Shown here: piece by piece, positions 50,387 to 58,229 of the stretch
How positions within the stretch are numbered: position 1 is the stretch's first letter
Layout: each line of letters starts with the position of its first letter
Origin: Nocardia brasiliensis ATCC 700358
GTDB taxonomy: Bacteria > Actinomycetota > Actinomycetes > Mycobacteriales > Mycobacteriaceae
Direction of reading: 5' to 3'
Assembly: GCF_000250675.2 (NCBI RefSeq)
Contig: NC_018681.1
Location: forward strand, 7,750,001 to 7,814,000
DNA length: 64,000 nucleotides
Translations under genes and position numbers: made by a program
The notes under the pieces: model-generated
What the model was told of the DNA's origin: nothing
The model's input: the letters and a program-made list of their open reading frames with translations, nothing else
The model's database searches: none

Positions 50387-51271
50387 ATGCCCCGCCCCAA
50401 CCCGCGCACCAGCCCCGCCAAGGCGCCGCTCAGCCTCGACGCGGTCGTACGGGCCACCCTCACGCTCATCGACGAATCGGGTTGCGACGCCGTGAGCATG
50501 CGCCGGGTCGCGCAAGCCCTCGACACCGGATCGGCCTCCCTCTACGTCTACGTGCACGACCGACGGGAACTGATGCTGCTCGCCCACGACCTGGCCGTAG
50601 CCGCCGTCGAACTCCCCACCGAAGCCGACGGCGATTGGCGCGCCCGCCTCGAACTCCTCGTCCAACGCACCATCGCCGCCCTCGCCACCCACCGCGACCT
50701 CGCCGCCCTCGGCTTCACCGAAGCCCCCACCGGCCCCCACTTCCTCCGCCTCATCGAAGAAATGCTCCGCCTACTCCGCCAAGCCCTCCCCGACCCCGCC
50801 TGCGCCTGGGCGGTAGACCTCCTCGCCCAATACATAGCCTCCGCTGCGCTGGAGTCAGGGTTCCGTGCGGGAGGAGGCTCGGGCTCGGGCCTCGACGCAA
50901 AACCAGCCCCGGACTCCGGCTCCGAGTCCGACAACAGCTCCCGCCCGAGTTCCGGCGCGGACTCGCTCTCCGGCCTAGCCTCAAACCCCGGCCTCCTGTC
51001 CGACAAGGGCTCCGACTCGCGCGCAGGCGTTAACTCCGACCCCGGTGCAATCTCGGGCTCGGGCTCGGGCTCGGGCTCGGAAGAGGAGACCAGGGCTTAT
51101 CTCGACGCGGTCTATGCCGCCCTACCCGCCGACGAGTACCCGACGATCCACGCCCTCGGCCCCTTCCTGACCGCAGGCGGTCCCGACCGCGCCACGTGGA
51201 AACTCCGCGTCATCATCGACGGCCTCCTCGCCACGGCGGCCTCGGGCCCAGAACTCGACGCCCGCTGGTAG
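50387..51271 (+). CDS. TetR-family regulator with a Ser/Gly/Asp-rich insertion in the ligand domain
   Basis: 294 residues, longer than the usual 190-230. HTH at about 16-62 (VVRATLTLIDESGCDAVSMRRVAQALDTGSASLYVYV). The ligand domain of the TetR_C type runs from about 63 to 158, is interrupted by roughly 70 low-complexity residues (159-231: GSGSG, PSSGADS, SGSGSGSGSEEE) and resumes at TRAYLDAVYAAL. The insertion ends in about five copies of the hexamer TCGGGC (51052-51079), pointing to slippage growth. The start of the helix that would pair with residue 158 lies after the insertion, so the fold may be intact with a disordered loop. Confidence 0.85.
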   Translation: MPRPNPRTSPAKAPLSLDAVVRATLTLIDESGCDAVSMRRVAQALDTGSASLYVYVHDRRELMLLAHDLAVAAVELPTEADGDWRARLELLVQRTIAALATHRDLAALGFTEAPTGPHFLRLIEEMLRLLRQALPDPACAWAVDLLAQYIASAALESGFRAGGGSGSGLDAKPAPDSGSESDNSSRPSSGADSLSGLASNPGLLSDKGSDSRAGVNSDPGAISGSGSGSGSEEETRAYLDAVYAALPADEYPTIHALGPFLTAGGPDRATWKLRVIIDGLLATAASGPELDARW

Positions 51272-51297
51272 CGGCTGCACGGAGCCAGCAGAACAGA

Positions 51298-51367
51298 CGC
51301 ACCACTTCCGCGCTCCCGCACCTGTTCTGGCCTGGCACAGCACGTGCGGGAGCGCAGAAGTGGTGCG
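51298..51367. repeat. 24-bp-arm inverted repeat after the TetR gene
   Basis: Arm 51298-51321 (starts CGCACCACTTCCGCGCTC) and arm 51344-51367 are inverted copies with one mismatch, separated by 22 nt. It begins 26 nt after the TetR stop and could terminate transcription, although no T-run follows. A third, direct-oriented relative of the right arm is at 52249-52274, so the arm is a dispersed repeat unit. Confidence 0.7.
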
Positions 51368-51432
51368 GGAAGTCAGAAGGGTCGCCTGCGCGGTGGGGTC
51401 GGCTTGTTGGTTGCCGGAGACTCGGACCCGTA

Positions 51433-51831
51433 CTACTCGTGCGGAGGGAGCATGCCCTCGAACAGGTTGCGATATTCGTCGGACAGGGGAGGTGTCGAGT
51501 TGCGCGGCAGGCCCAAGTCGGTGGTGCCGTGGCGAGTCACCGGTGGGTCGTTGCGGGGGGCGCTCAGGACCGCCTCCACGCCCCACAGCGCGTACATCAG
51601 GGCTTCCATCGAGTCCTCGCCCAGGCCGAAGCCGTCGAACGGTTCGATGCCGCGACCCAGTCCACCGATCCGCCAGACGCAACGCCAGCAACCGTTGGCG
51701 TCGTCGTAGACGGGTTGATCGACTTCGACCGTCACGGGCACCCCGTTGCGGTCGTCGAACTTGCGGCTTCCGATCAAGGCAGAGCGTGCGGATCCAGCGC
51801 TGGTCACGATCACCGATCCTATGCACCGCAT
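51433..51831 (-). CDS. Hypothetical protein, DUF6968-like
   Basis: About 132 residues from the ATG at 51831; GTG codons slightly downstream are alternative starts and no clear ribosome binding site distinguishes them. The centre reads VTVEVDQPVYDDANGCWRCVWRIGG and is followed by GLGEDSMEALMYALWGVEAVL, resembling small proteins that sit beside toxin or immunity genes, though no such partner is seen here. The C-terminal 40 residues are polar. The function is unknown. Confidence 0.6.
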   Translation of the reverse strand: MRCIGSVIVTSAGSARSALIGSRKFDDRNGVPVTVEVDQPVYDDANGCWRCVWRIGGLGRGIEPFDGFGLGEDSMEALMYALWGVEAVLSAPRNDPPVTRHGTTDLGLPRNSTPPLSDEYRNLFEGMLPPHE

Positions 51832-51861
51832 CCGACCACCGACGCCGACTCGCAATTACTT

Positions 51862-51940
51862 CTGGACAGGTGATCACCAGGTCATGGTGTTGTCGACCTC
51901 GCACGAGGCCGCCAGGACTACCTGGTGATCACCTGTCCAG
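51862..51940. repeat. Perfect 21-bp inverted repeat with 37-bp spacer
   Basis: CTGGACAGGTGATCACCAGG plus T (51862-51882) is repeated exactly in inverted orientation at 51920-51940. The spacer is 37 bp. The arms contain the palindrome GGTGATCACC. It lies upstream of the DUF6968-like gene and directly before the 7-bp tandem array. It may form a cruciform, be a recombination or binding site, or be the ends of a small mobile element. Confidence 0.75.
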
Positions 51941-51973
51941 CGAGGCTGCGGCGCGTCGCCGTCGGCGCGCCGC

Positions 51974-52060
51974 GGCTGACGGCTGACGGCTGACGGCTGA
52001 CGGCTGACGGCTGACGGCTGACGGCTGACGGCTGACGGCTGACGGCTGACGGCTGACGGC
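51974..52060. repeat. 7-bp tandem repeat (GGCTGAC), about 12.4 copies
   Basis: Uninterrupted GGCTGAC repeats run from 51974 to 52060 with no visible variants. A 7-bp unit shifts the reading frame with every copy change, so it is non-coding or phase-variable in nature. The purity suggests recent slippage. No promoter boxes flank it clearly; the nearest genes are DUF6968-like (51831, pointing away) and DUF1905 (ends 52321). Confidence 0.95.
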
Positions 52061-52248
52061 CACAGTAGAGCAGCGTCACCACGGAATCTGCTGCCGCTTC
52101 AATCACGCCGAGCACGAGTGTCGCCGAACAGTTCAGCACCCCGCCGACATAAGGAAGGTCGCCGATGCAACGCGGCTCGCGAACAAGCATGGTGGTCATC
52201 GGCGTAGCGAGACTGCGGCCGCTCTTCCGCTTCGGCGCGCGGAAACGG

Positions 52249-52274
52249 GTGCGGGAACGCGGAAGTGGTGCGGG
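52249..52274 (+). repeat. Third copy of the 26-bp dispersed repeat
   Basis: The 26 nt starting GTGCGGGAACGCGGAAGTGG match the right arm of the hairpin at 51344-51369 with two differences. It lies in the 260-bp gap between the 7-bp array and the DUF1905 gene, in which I see no other feature apart from this unit. Confidence 0.6.
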
Positions 52275-52320
52275 GTCGAACTCCCGGCGGACCACGACGG
52301 CGTGCCGAGAGGCGTTGGGG

Positions 52321-52602
52321 TCAGTTCAGGCGTTCGGTCAGGTGGATGGTCACTTCGTCGCCGTCGGTTTTGCCGATGCGGCGGCGGATCGCGGCGGCGA
52401 CGGGGAGCTTGTGGGTGCCGTCGCCGAGGGCCATGAAGGAGGAGGTGAAGGGGACGCCGTCCACGGTTCCTTTTACCTTGACCAGGCCTCGGGTGCCGAA
52501 GATCGTGGCGGAGTCGGGAAGTTGCACGCACGTCCAGGTGTCGCCTTCGCGGACTTTTCCGAGGACGGCGGTGAAGGTGACGTCGAGGGGTCCAGTAGCC
52601 AT
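52321..52602 (-). CDS. DUF1905 domain protein
   Basis: 93 residues, a complete small beta-barrel domain: LDVTFTAVLGKVREGDTWTCVQLP, FGTRGLVKVKGTVDGVPF, then FMALGDGTHKLPVAAAIRRRIGKTDGDEV and a final TIHLTERL. DUF1905 proteins are common stand-alone domains without an assigned role. It follows the membrane protein gene by 21 bp on the same strand, so the two are an operon controlled by the divergent TetR gene. Confidence 0.85.
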   Translation of the reverse strand: MATGPLDVTFTAVLGKVREGDTWTCVQLPDSATIFGTRGLVKVKGTVDGVPFTSSFMALGDGTHKLPVAAAIRRRIGKTDGDEVTIHLTERLN

Positions 52603-52623
52603 GGGAGGTCTCCTGTCGAAGGA

Positions 52624-53004
52624 TCAGAGGAACAGTCCGAGGACGACACCGCTGACGACCAGTTTGAGGACCCAGTCGGTCATGTGCACCAGGGCGGTCG
52701 GGATCGGCACGTTCTCGTGCACGATCGCCCCGGCGAGGATGGTCACCGGCAGGATCGCCACGATCGCGCCCAGCGCCGCTCCGGCTCCGACGCCATGCCG
52801 ATCGCCGATGATCAGCAGAATCGCGAGCACCGCCGCCGCCAGCAGACCACGCAGGACCACGAACGCCATCTGCACCGGCAGGCTGATGCCGGGGCGCGGG
52901 GTGCTCGTCCGCGACACCAGCGCCGCGACCGGGGGCGTCGCGTACAACACCGCACTGATGACGAACGAGACGACCGCCGCGACGGCGATACCTGCGACTA
53001 CCAT
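52624..53004 (-). CDS. Small four-helix membrane protein
   Basis: 126 residues with four hydrophobic segments (about 2-24, 47-66, 72-92, 105-125) and few charged residues. The text MVVAGIAVAAVVSFVISAVLYA and the HMTDWVLKLVVSGVVLG ending resemble the DUF1761-like group. It is the first gene of a two-gene minus-strand operon with DUF1905, divergent from a TetR gene. The function is unknown. Confidence 0.75.
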   Translation of the reverse strand: MVVAGIAVAAVVSFVISAVLYATPPVAALVSRTSTPRPGISLPVQMAFVVLRGLLAAAVLAILLIIGDRHGVGAGAALGAIVAILPVTILAGAIVHENVPIPTALVHMTDWVLKLVVSGVVLGLFL

Positions 53005-53050
53005 GGCGAACTCCTTAAGTACGATGCGGTATTAAATTTAGGTTGGGATC

Positions 53051-53070
53051 TTAGTACTGTCAAGTACTAA
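53051..53070. promoter_or_regulatory. Perfect 8-bp inverted repeat, TetR operator candidate
   Basis: TTAGTACT (53051-53058) and AGTACTAA (53063-53070) flank GTCA, 10 nt before the TetR start. A related AAGTAC occurs at 53016-53021 near the divergent gene. Autoregulation and control of the membrane protein/DUF1905 operon are likely. Confidence 0.7.
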
Positions 53071-53080
53071 AGTGGGGCGC

Positions 53081-53734
53081 ATGAGCTCTGCAGGTGGACG
53101 CCGCGGCCGGCCGCCGGGGAAGTCCGGCACCGAACTACTGGCCGTCGCCCGCGCGGTGTTTCTGGAGCGCGGCTTCGCCGGGTCGACGATGGACGAGGTC
53201 GCCGCGCGTGCGGGGATATCCAAAACCTCGCTCTATCGCGAACATCCGTCGAAGGCGGGCTTGTTCGCCGCGGTGGTCGAGCAGTGGGCGAGCGCGGGTC
53301 GCGACGCCATGCGGCCCGCCCTGGAGCAGCTCGAGGCGGCCGAGGATGTCCGTGCGGGCCTGATCACCTGGGCGCGCGGCCTTCGGGCGGGCGTGCTCGC
53401 CCCGCCCGTGGTGGAGATGCGCCGCTTGGTGACCGCCGAGGCCGCGCGCCACCCCGAGGTCGGCGCGACCTATCTGCAGCAGAGCTGGGTCCGCAACATC
53501 GGCAACCTCGCCACCACCCTCCGGAAACTGGACAGCCGCGGCGCATTGCGGATTCCGGACCCCGATATCGCCGCCGAACAGCTGACCTGGCTGGTCGTGG
53601 GCGCACCCCTGAACTCCCGGATGCTGGACGCCACCACCGCGATCACGACCCCCACCGACACCGCAACCAACACCGCGACCGACACCGTCGAACCAGCGAT
53701 CGACCTGTTCCTGGCTGCTTACGGTCGGGATTGA
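53081..53734 (+). CDS. TetR/AcrR-family regulator
   Basis: 217 residues; ATG 53081 follows GTGGGG. HTH at about 10-55: ELLAVARAVFLERGFAGSTMDEVAARAGISKTSLYREHPSK. The C-terminal domain is of the AefR-like type (TYLQQSWVRNIGNLATTLRKL, DPDIAAEQLTWLVVGAPLN). A Thr/Asn/Asp-rich strip (TTPTDTATNTATDT) near residue 190-203 is a low-complexity insertion before the last helix. It probably represses the divergent membrane-protein/DUF1905 operon. Confidence 0.88.
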   Translation: MSSAGGRRGRPPGKSGTELLAVARAVFLERGFAGSTMDEVAARAGISKTSLYREHPSKAGLFAAVVEQWASAGRDAMRPALEQLEAAEDVRAGLITWARGLRAGVLAPPVVEMRRLVTAEAARHPEVGATYLQQSWVRNIGNLATTLRKLDSRGALRIPDPDIAAEQLTWLVVGAPLNSRMLDATTAITTPTDTATNTATDTVEPAIDLFLAAYGRD

Positions 53735-53776
53735 CGACCCAAGGACTTCCGACCTGACAGACCCCAGATAAAGAAC

Positions 53777-53813
53777 GAGGGCGGTCCCGAACTATTCGTT
53801 CGAGACCGCCCTC
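53777..53813 (-). terminator. Intrinsic terminator of the initiator tRNA gene
   Basis: GAGGGCGGTC (53777-53786) and GACCGCCCTC (53804-53813) form a perfect 10-bp stem with a further CGAAC/GTTCG pairing inside. Read on the minus strand, the stem starts 6 nt after the tRNA 3' end and is followed by GTTCTTT. Confidence 0.8.
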
Positions 53814-53818
53814 ATGAG

Positions 53819-53892
53819 TAGCGGGGACAGGATTTGAACCTGCGACCTCTGGGTTATGAGCCCAGCGAGCTACCGAGCTGCTCCACCCCGCG
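53819..53892 (-). tRNA. Initiator tRNA-Met (CAU)
   Basis: A 74-nt cloverleaf on the minus strand: acceptor CGCGGGG paired with CCCCGCT, anticodon loop CTCATAA flanked by the GGG/CCC pairs that mark initiator tRNAs, and T-loop GGTTCAAATCC. Position 1 is C and cannot pair with the opposite U, the unpaired acceptor end needed for formylation. CCA is not encoded. A terminator hairpin follows directly. Confidence 0.95.
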
Positions 53893-54125
53893 TCGGTGAA
53901 CACAACATTACACACGGGTTAGAGTTGACGCCAAATCGCCTGGTCAGAGCCATAAAAGGCACCCGACTGGGCACAGTGAAGGGCACTCAGACCCCACCGC
54001 GAACCCATCCGGAAAAACTCGCCGGTTCACCCGCCGGACCGATCACAGACGCCGCTTCGCCACGCCCACGGCCTCGGCATCCGCCCGTCCGGAGCGGTTA
54101 AACGTGACCTGAACCACTATTAAAC

Positions 54126-54141
54126 AGTGATCTCGAACACA
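54126..54141 (+). promoter_or_regulatory. Possible CRP-type site and promoter upstream of rpf
   Basis: AGTGA-N6-ACACA (54126-54141) differs at two positions from the TGTGA-N6-TCACA consensus of CRP/GlxR regulators. TATAAC at 54151-54156 could be the -10 box. Mycobacterial CRP is known to control rpfA, which makes the site plausible here. A start near 54164 would give a leader of about 270 nt. The rest of 53893-54120 shows no gene. Confidence 0.35.
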
Positions 54142-54249
54142 TAACGTTGCTATAACAGACCGTCCGGAATGCGTGTTGATGGCGTTTGCGAGCTGCGTAA
54201 ACAACCATATTCGGGTTATTCGCTTCATGCAATTCGTGTGTTATCAAGA

Positions 54250-54425
54250 TGTGATCTGCCGAGATTTCTTCGTTACCGTGCGTTCACGGCCCGGATCATC
54301 CGTGAAGGGCTCGAACTCGAACCGACGAATACCGGCGACCCTGCCCCACGGTTCGAGGATCCCCGACGACCTGGGGGCAGGGACCCGGCAGCTGGATCGC
54401 CGGGCTCGGTAGGCGCAGGGAGGGA
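54250..54425 (+). promoter_or_regulatory. Structured 5' leader of rpf, possible c-di-AMP riboswitch
   Basis: The leader can fold extensively: CCGTG/CACGG near 54279, CGAACCG (54319) with CGGTTCG (54350), CCCTGCCCC (54340) with GGGGCAGGG (54375), and CCCGGC/GCCGGG at 54386-54406. The 3' part ends in CCGGCAGCT and CGGTAGGCG, which partly resembles the conserved 3' core of ydaO-type c-di-AMP riboswitches, known to precede rpf genes in actinobacteria. The 5' conserved blocks of that class are not clearly visible, so the class assignment is weak. Confidence 0.3.
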
Positions 54426-54434
54426 AAAACACAC

Positions 54435-54992
54435 ATGACTGAGAACCGGAAGTTCAACGCCCGCGCCCTCGGCCTCGCCGCCGTCACCGGCGCTCTTGTT
54501 GCCGTCCCGTTCGCACTCTCCACCGCGACCGCCTCCGCCGCACCTGCCCACGACTGGGACGGTGTCGCGCAGTGCGAGAGCGGTGGCAACTGGGGGATCG
54601 CCACCGGAAACGGCTACTACGGTGGCCTGCAGTTCTCGCCGAGCACCTGGCGGGCCAACGGCGGCCAGGGTTCGGCCCACACCGCGAGCAAGGAAGAGCA
54701 GATCCGCGTCGCGGAGAACGTGCTCGCCACCCAGGGCGTCGGCGCCTGGCCGGTGTGCGGGCAGTACCTGCGCCCGGGCACCTCCGCGCCGGAGCCGGAA
54801 GCCGTGGTCGAGCCGGAGCCCGCGCCCGAGCCGGCCGCGCCCGCGCTGCCTGCCCCCGGCACCACCAAGGCTTACGTCGAGCAGGCCAAGTCCGCCGGCG
54901 ACGCGCTGGCCAAGCAGTACGGCCTGCAGGATCAGTACCAGCAGCTGCTGCAGCAGACCAACCCGCTGATCGAGTCGATCGCCGGTAGCTGA
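54435..54992 (+). CDS. rpf: Resuscitation-promoting factor (secreted transglycosylase-like)
   Basis: 185 residues, GGGAGGG precedes the ATG. A long signal peptide (cleavage near Ala-Ser-Ala-Ala at about 36) leads to the Rpf domain: HDWDGVAQCESGGNWGIATGNGYYGGLQF, with catalytic Glu in CESGGNW, and Cys at both ends of the domain for the disulfide. The tail from about 112 is Pro/Glu/Ala-rich, then a helical C-terminus. Rpf proteins cleave peptidoglycan and help dormant cells resume growth. Confidence 0.93.
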   Translation: MTENRKFNARALGLAAVTGALVAVPFALSTATASAAPAHDWDGVAQCESGGNWGIATGNGYYGGLQFSPSTWRANGGQGSAHTASKEEQIRVAENVLATQGVGAWPVCGQYLRPGTSAPEPEAVVEPEPAPEPAAPALPAPGTTKAYVEQAKSAGDALAKQYGLQDQYQQLLQQTNPLIESIAGS

Positions 54993-55010
54993 GAATAGTT
55001 CTCGCACAAC

Positions 55011-55052
55011 GAAAGCGGCGCTGCTATCCGTTCGGATAGCAGCGCCGCTTTC
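55011..55052. terminator. Bidirectional terminator between rpf and UPF0182
   Basis: A perfect 19-bp stem (55011-55029 with 55034-55052, starting GAAAGCGGCGCTGC) and a GTTC loop, with the TTTC/GAAA ends giving short T-runs in both directions. It lies 18 bp after the rpf stop and 41 bp after the end of the convergent UPF0182 gene. Confidence 0.9.
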
Positions 55053-55093
55053 GTGTTCCGTTGCAGCCTGGTGCGATTCAGGCCGCGGGCGCC

Positions 55094-58000
55094 CTAGCGC
55101 CCGGCGTCCTGATACGCCTTCACTGCGGCGTCCAGTTCGTCCAGCGCTTTGCCGAAGTCCTGGAAGTTGCCCGTGCGCATGGCATTTCGCACGTTCTCGA
55201 TCTTCCGGTTCAGCTCCGCGGCCGCGGCGTCCTTGGCCGCCGACGAACCGGCGGGCGGAGTGACCCCGCCCGGCGGCGGCGGAGGCGGCGTGCCGGTGTT
55301 GTTGCCGGGCGGCGGCGTGGTGCCTTCGACCGGCGGGGTGGTGCCGGGTTTCGGCCTGGTCGCCGGGTCACCGCCGAACGGTGTGGCCAGCGCACCCGCG
55401 CCGGGCAGCACCTGGTTCAACGCCTCTGCCAGCGTGGACGCGTAACCGACCTTCACGCTGCCCGCCTCGTCGCGGTAGCTGACGAGCACGCGCAGCAGCT
55501 GCGGGAAGGTGGAGGTGTTCGGCCCGGTGTTGCGTTCGTTGTAGAACGGCTCGACGTACAGGATGCCGCCGTCGGCCACCGGCAAGGTGAGCAGGTTGCC
55601 GTACTTGATCTTGTTCGAGTTGGACAGCAGTGTCCGCTCCCGCGAGACCTCGGGCGCGGTCGTCATCGTGTTCTGCGTCTGCTGCGGACCCTGCGTCTGG
55701 GTATCCGTCGGCAAACGTCGAATCGTGAACTTGCCGTAGCCATCCGGATCTGAACGCACCGAGATGTACGCGGAGAGGAACTGCCGGTTGTAACCGACCA
55801 TGGCACTGGTCAGGTTGAAGGTCGGCTTGTTCGTCTGCTGATCACCGAGCAGCACGTAGTACGGCGGCTGGTTGAACGTGCCGCCGCCCTCGATCGTCGG
55901 ATCGCTCGGCACCGACCAGAATGCGTTGTTGGTGAAGAACTCTCGCGGATCGTCCACGTGGTATTTGGTCAGCATTTCGCGCTGCACCTTGAAGAAATCC
56001 TCCGGATAACGGAAATGCGCGCGCAATTCCGGAGAGATATCGCTCATCGGTTTCACCGCACCGGGGAACACCCCGCGCCACGCCTTGAGCACCGGATCGC
56101 TGGGATCCGTTTCGTAGAGCGTCACGGTGCCGTCGTAGGCGTCGACGGTGGCCTTGACCGAGTTCCGGATGTAGCTGACTTCCTTGCGCGGCAACAACCT
56201 TCCGGTCTTCTTGTCCACGCTGTCCTCGACCGCGCCGTCCAGCGACGTCTTCTGCGCGTACGGGTAGTTGTCGAGCGTGGTGTACGCGTCGACGATCCAC
56301 TGGATCCGGCCGCCGACGACCGCCGGGTAGGCGTTGCCGTCGGTGGTCAGCCAGGGCGCCACCTTCTGCACCCGTTCGCGCGGCGCGCGGTTGTAGATGA
56401 TCTTCGACTCCGGGCCGATGGCCGAGGAGAAGAGGATGTTGCGCTCGGCGTACTTGGCGGCGAAGGCGAGCCGGTTGAACCAGTTGCCGATCGGCACGCC
56501 GCCCTTGCCGTCGTAGGTGAACTGCGCTGCGTCCGAATCGTATTCGCGCGGACGCTGCCCCTCGGACGCACCGACGATCGCGTAGTCCGGATTGGCCTGC
56601 GAGATCACCTCGCCGTAGTAGATCCGCGGCTGGTCGACCTTGATCCGCTGCTTGTCGGTGGGCGTGAACAGGTCGCTGACCATGAAGATCGGGTAGCCGC
56701 TGTCGCTGCTGCCGCCGGTCGCGTTCGGATCCTCGGACTGCGGCTTGTTGACCCGGTTGGCCGGCGCGGCGACGAAACCGTTGCCGTGCGTGTAGACGGT
56801 GTGCTGGTTGATCCAGTCCTTCTGGTTACCGGACAGCGCCGCCGGGGACAGCTCGCGCGCCGCGACGATGTAGTCCTGCACATCGCCGTCGAGGTTGTAG
56901 CGGTCGATATCGAGCGCCTCGGGGAACCCGTAGAAGTTCTTCAGCTGCCGCAGCTGAGTGAAGGTGGGCGACAGGATGTTCGGGTCGAGCAGGCGCGCGT
57001 TGCCGATCGTCGCCGCGTCGACCGGGACGTTGACGGGGTTCTTGTTGCTCTCCCCCTTGTAGTCCACGTATTCGATCTTGTCGTCCGTGATGCCGAACGC
57101 CTGTCTGGTCGCGGCGATATTGCGCTGGATGTATTCGCTTTCCTTGTCCGCGGCGTTCGGGCGCACCGAGAACTGCTCGACGACGAGCGGCCACACCGCG
57201 CCGACCAGAATCGAGGACAGCACGAGCAGGGCCGCGGCCATCGCGGGCACCCGCAGATCGCGCAGCACGATGCCGGCGAAGAAGGCGATCGCGCAGATCA
57301 CCGCGATGGACAGCAGGATCAGTTTGGCGGGCAGCACCGCGTTGATATCGGTGAACGAACCACCGGTGAAGGTGGGCTCCTTGCGGCTGCTCATCAGCAG
57401 CTCGTACCGATCGAACCAGTAGGCGATCGCCTTGAGCAGCACGAAAAGTCCGGCGAGCACGGCGAGTTGGATGCGCGCGGCCCGGGTCAGCGTGCCTTCG
57501 CGGCCGCTGAGCCGCAGGCCGCCGAACACGTAGTGGGTCACCAGGCTGGCGAAGAACGCGATGACCACCGCGACGAACAGCCAGTTCAGCACCATCCGGT
57601 AGAACGGCAGCTCGAAGGCGTAGAAGCTGACGTCGAGGTGGAACTGCGGATCCTGCTGGCCGAACTCGCTGCTGTTCAGGAACAGCTGCACGGTGACCCA
57701 ATTCGATTGCGCCACCAGACCGGACAGCAGGCCGAGCAGCACCGGGATGCCGACGCCGAACAGCCGCAGCCTGCTCATCACGGTGGTGCGATACCGGGCG
57801 ATCGGATCGTTCGGGCCGGCCACCGGCACGAACACCGGCCGGGACCGATAGGCCAGCAGCAGTGCCAGCCAGACCACCAGACCGACGAAGATCGCGATCC
57901 CGAGGAACAGCAGCACCCTGGTCCGCAGCACGGTGAGATATACGCTGCGGAAATGGACTTCACCGAACCACAGCCAGTTGGTATAGGCGTCGGTGAGCCG

Positions 58001-58102
58001 TGGCCCGAGCAGCAGCAACGCCGCGAGGACGATGGCCGCGAGCAGCAGCACCCGGCTGCGTCGGGAAAGCGAAGGTAAGCCGGTGGGGGGCCGCATGCCC
58101 AC
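55094..58102 (-). CDS. UPF0182 family membrane protein (Rv3193c type)
   Basis: 1002 residues from the GTG at 58102 (GGAGAG upstream), the start used by mycobacterial homologs (V/MGMRP). Seven hydrophobic helices occupy the first 330 residues (RVLLLAAIVLAALLLLGPRLTDAYTNWLWFGE and following); the remainder is a large extracytoplasmic domain. A Pro/Gly-rich linker (TPPPGNNTGTPPPPPPGG) near 930-955 precedes a helical C-terminus. The family (COG1615) is conserved in actinobacteria and cyanobacteria without a defined role. Confidence 0.92.
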   Translation of the reverse strand: MGMRPPTGLPSLSRRSRVLLLAAIVLAALLLLGPRLTDAYTNWLWFGEVHFRSVYLTVLRTRVLLFLGIAIFVGLVVWLALLLAYRSRPVFVPVAGPNDPIARYRTTVMSRLRLFGVGIPVLLGLLSGLVAQSNWVTVQLFLNSSEFGQQDPQFHLDVSFYAFELPFYRMVLNWLFVAVVIAFFASLVTHYVFGGLRLSGREGTLTRAARIQLAVLAGLFVLLKAIAYWFDRYELLMSSRKEPTFTGGSFTDINAVLPAKLILLSIAVICAIAFFAGIVLRDLRVPAMAAALLVLSSILVGAVWPLVVEQFSVRPNAADKESEYIQRNIAATRQAFGITDDKIEYVDYKGESNKNPVNVPVDAATIGNARLLDPNILSPTFTQLRQLKNFYGFPEALDIDRYNLDGDVQDYIVAARELSPAALSGNQKDWINQHTVYTHGNGFVAAPANRVNKPQSEDPNATGGSSDSGYPIFMVSDLFTPTDKQRIKVDQPRIYYGEVISQANPDYAIVGASEGQRPREYDSDAAQFTYDGKGGVPIGNWFNRLAFAAKYAERNILFSSAIGPESKIIYNRAPRERVQKVAPWLTTDGNAYPAVVGGRIQWIVDAYTTLDNYPYAQKTSLDGAVEDSVDKKTGRLLPRKEVSYIRNSVKATVDAYDGTVTLYETDPSDPVLKAWRGVFPGAVKPMSDISPELRAHFRYPEDFFKVQREMLTKYHVDDPREFFTNNAFWSVPSDPTIEGGGTFNQPPYYVLLGDQQTNKPTFNLTSAMVGYNRQFLSAYISVRSDPDGYGKFTIRRLPTDTQTQGPQQTQNTMTTAPEVSRERTLLSNSNKIKYGNLLTLPVADGGILYVEPFYNERNTGPNTSTFPQLLRVLVSYRDEAGSVKVGYASTLAEALNQVLPGAGALATPFGGDPATRPKPGTTPPVEGTTPPPGNNTGTPPPPPPGGVTPPAGSSAAKDAAAAELNRKIENVRNAMRTGNFQDFGKALDELDAAVKAYQDAGR

Positions 58103-58229
58103 GATGCCACTCTCCAAGGTCCGGCGGCGCGCGCATCGAGTGGCCCCGACGGCGCGCCGCAGTCCGATGTTGCGGGTGGTCCTTCCGGACCGTCGCGCCC
58201 CACTCTACGGAATCGGACAGTATTTGGGC

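Noticed and set aside
51974..52060. Possible CRISPR-like array
   Set aside because: The repeat unit is 7 bp with no spacers and there are no cas genes in the window.
51918..52295. Minus-strand frame encoding AVSRQPS repeats
   Set aside because: The peptide repeat is just the 7-bp tandem array read in three frames; the upstream part has no ribosome binding site and no family resemblance.
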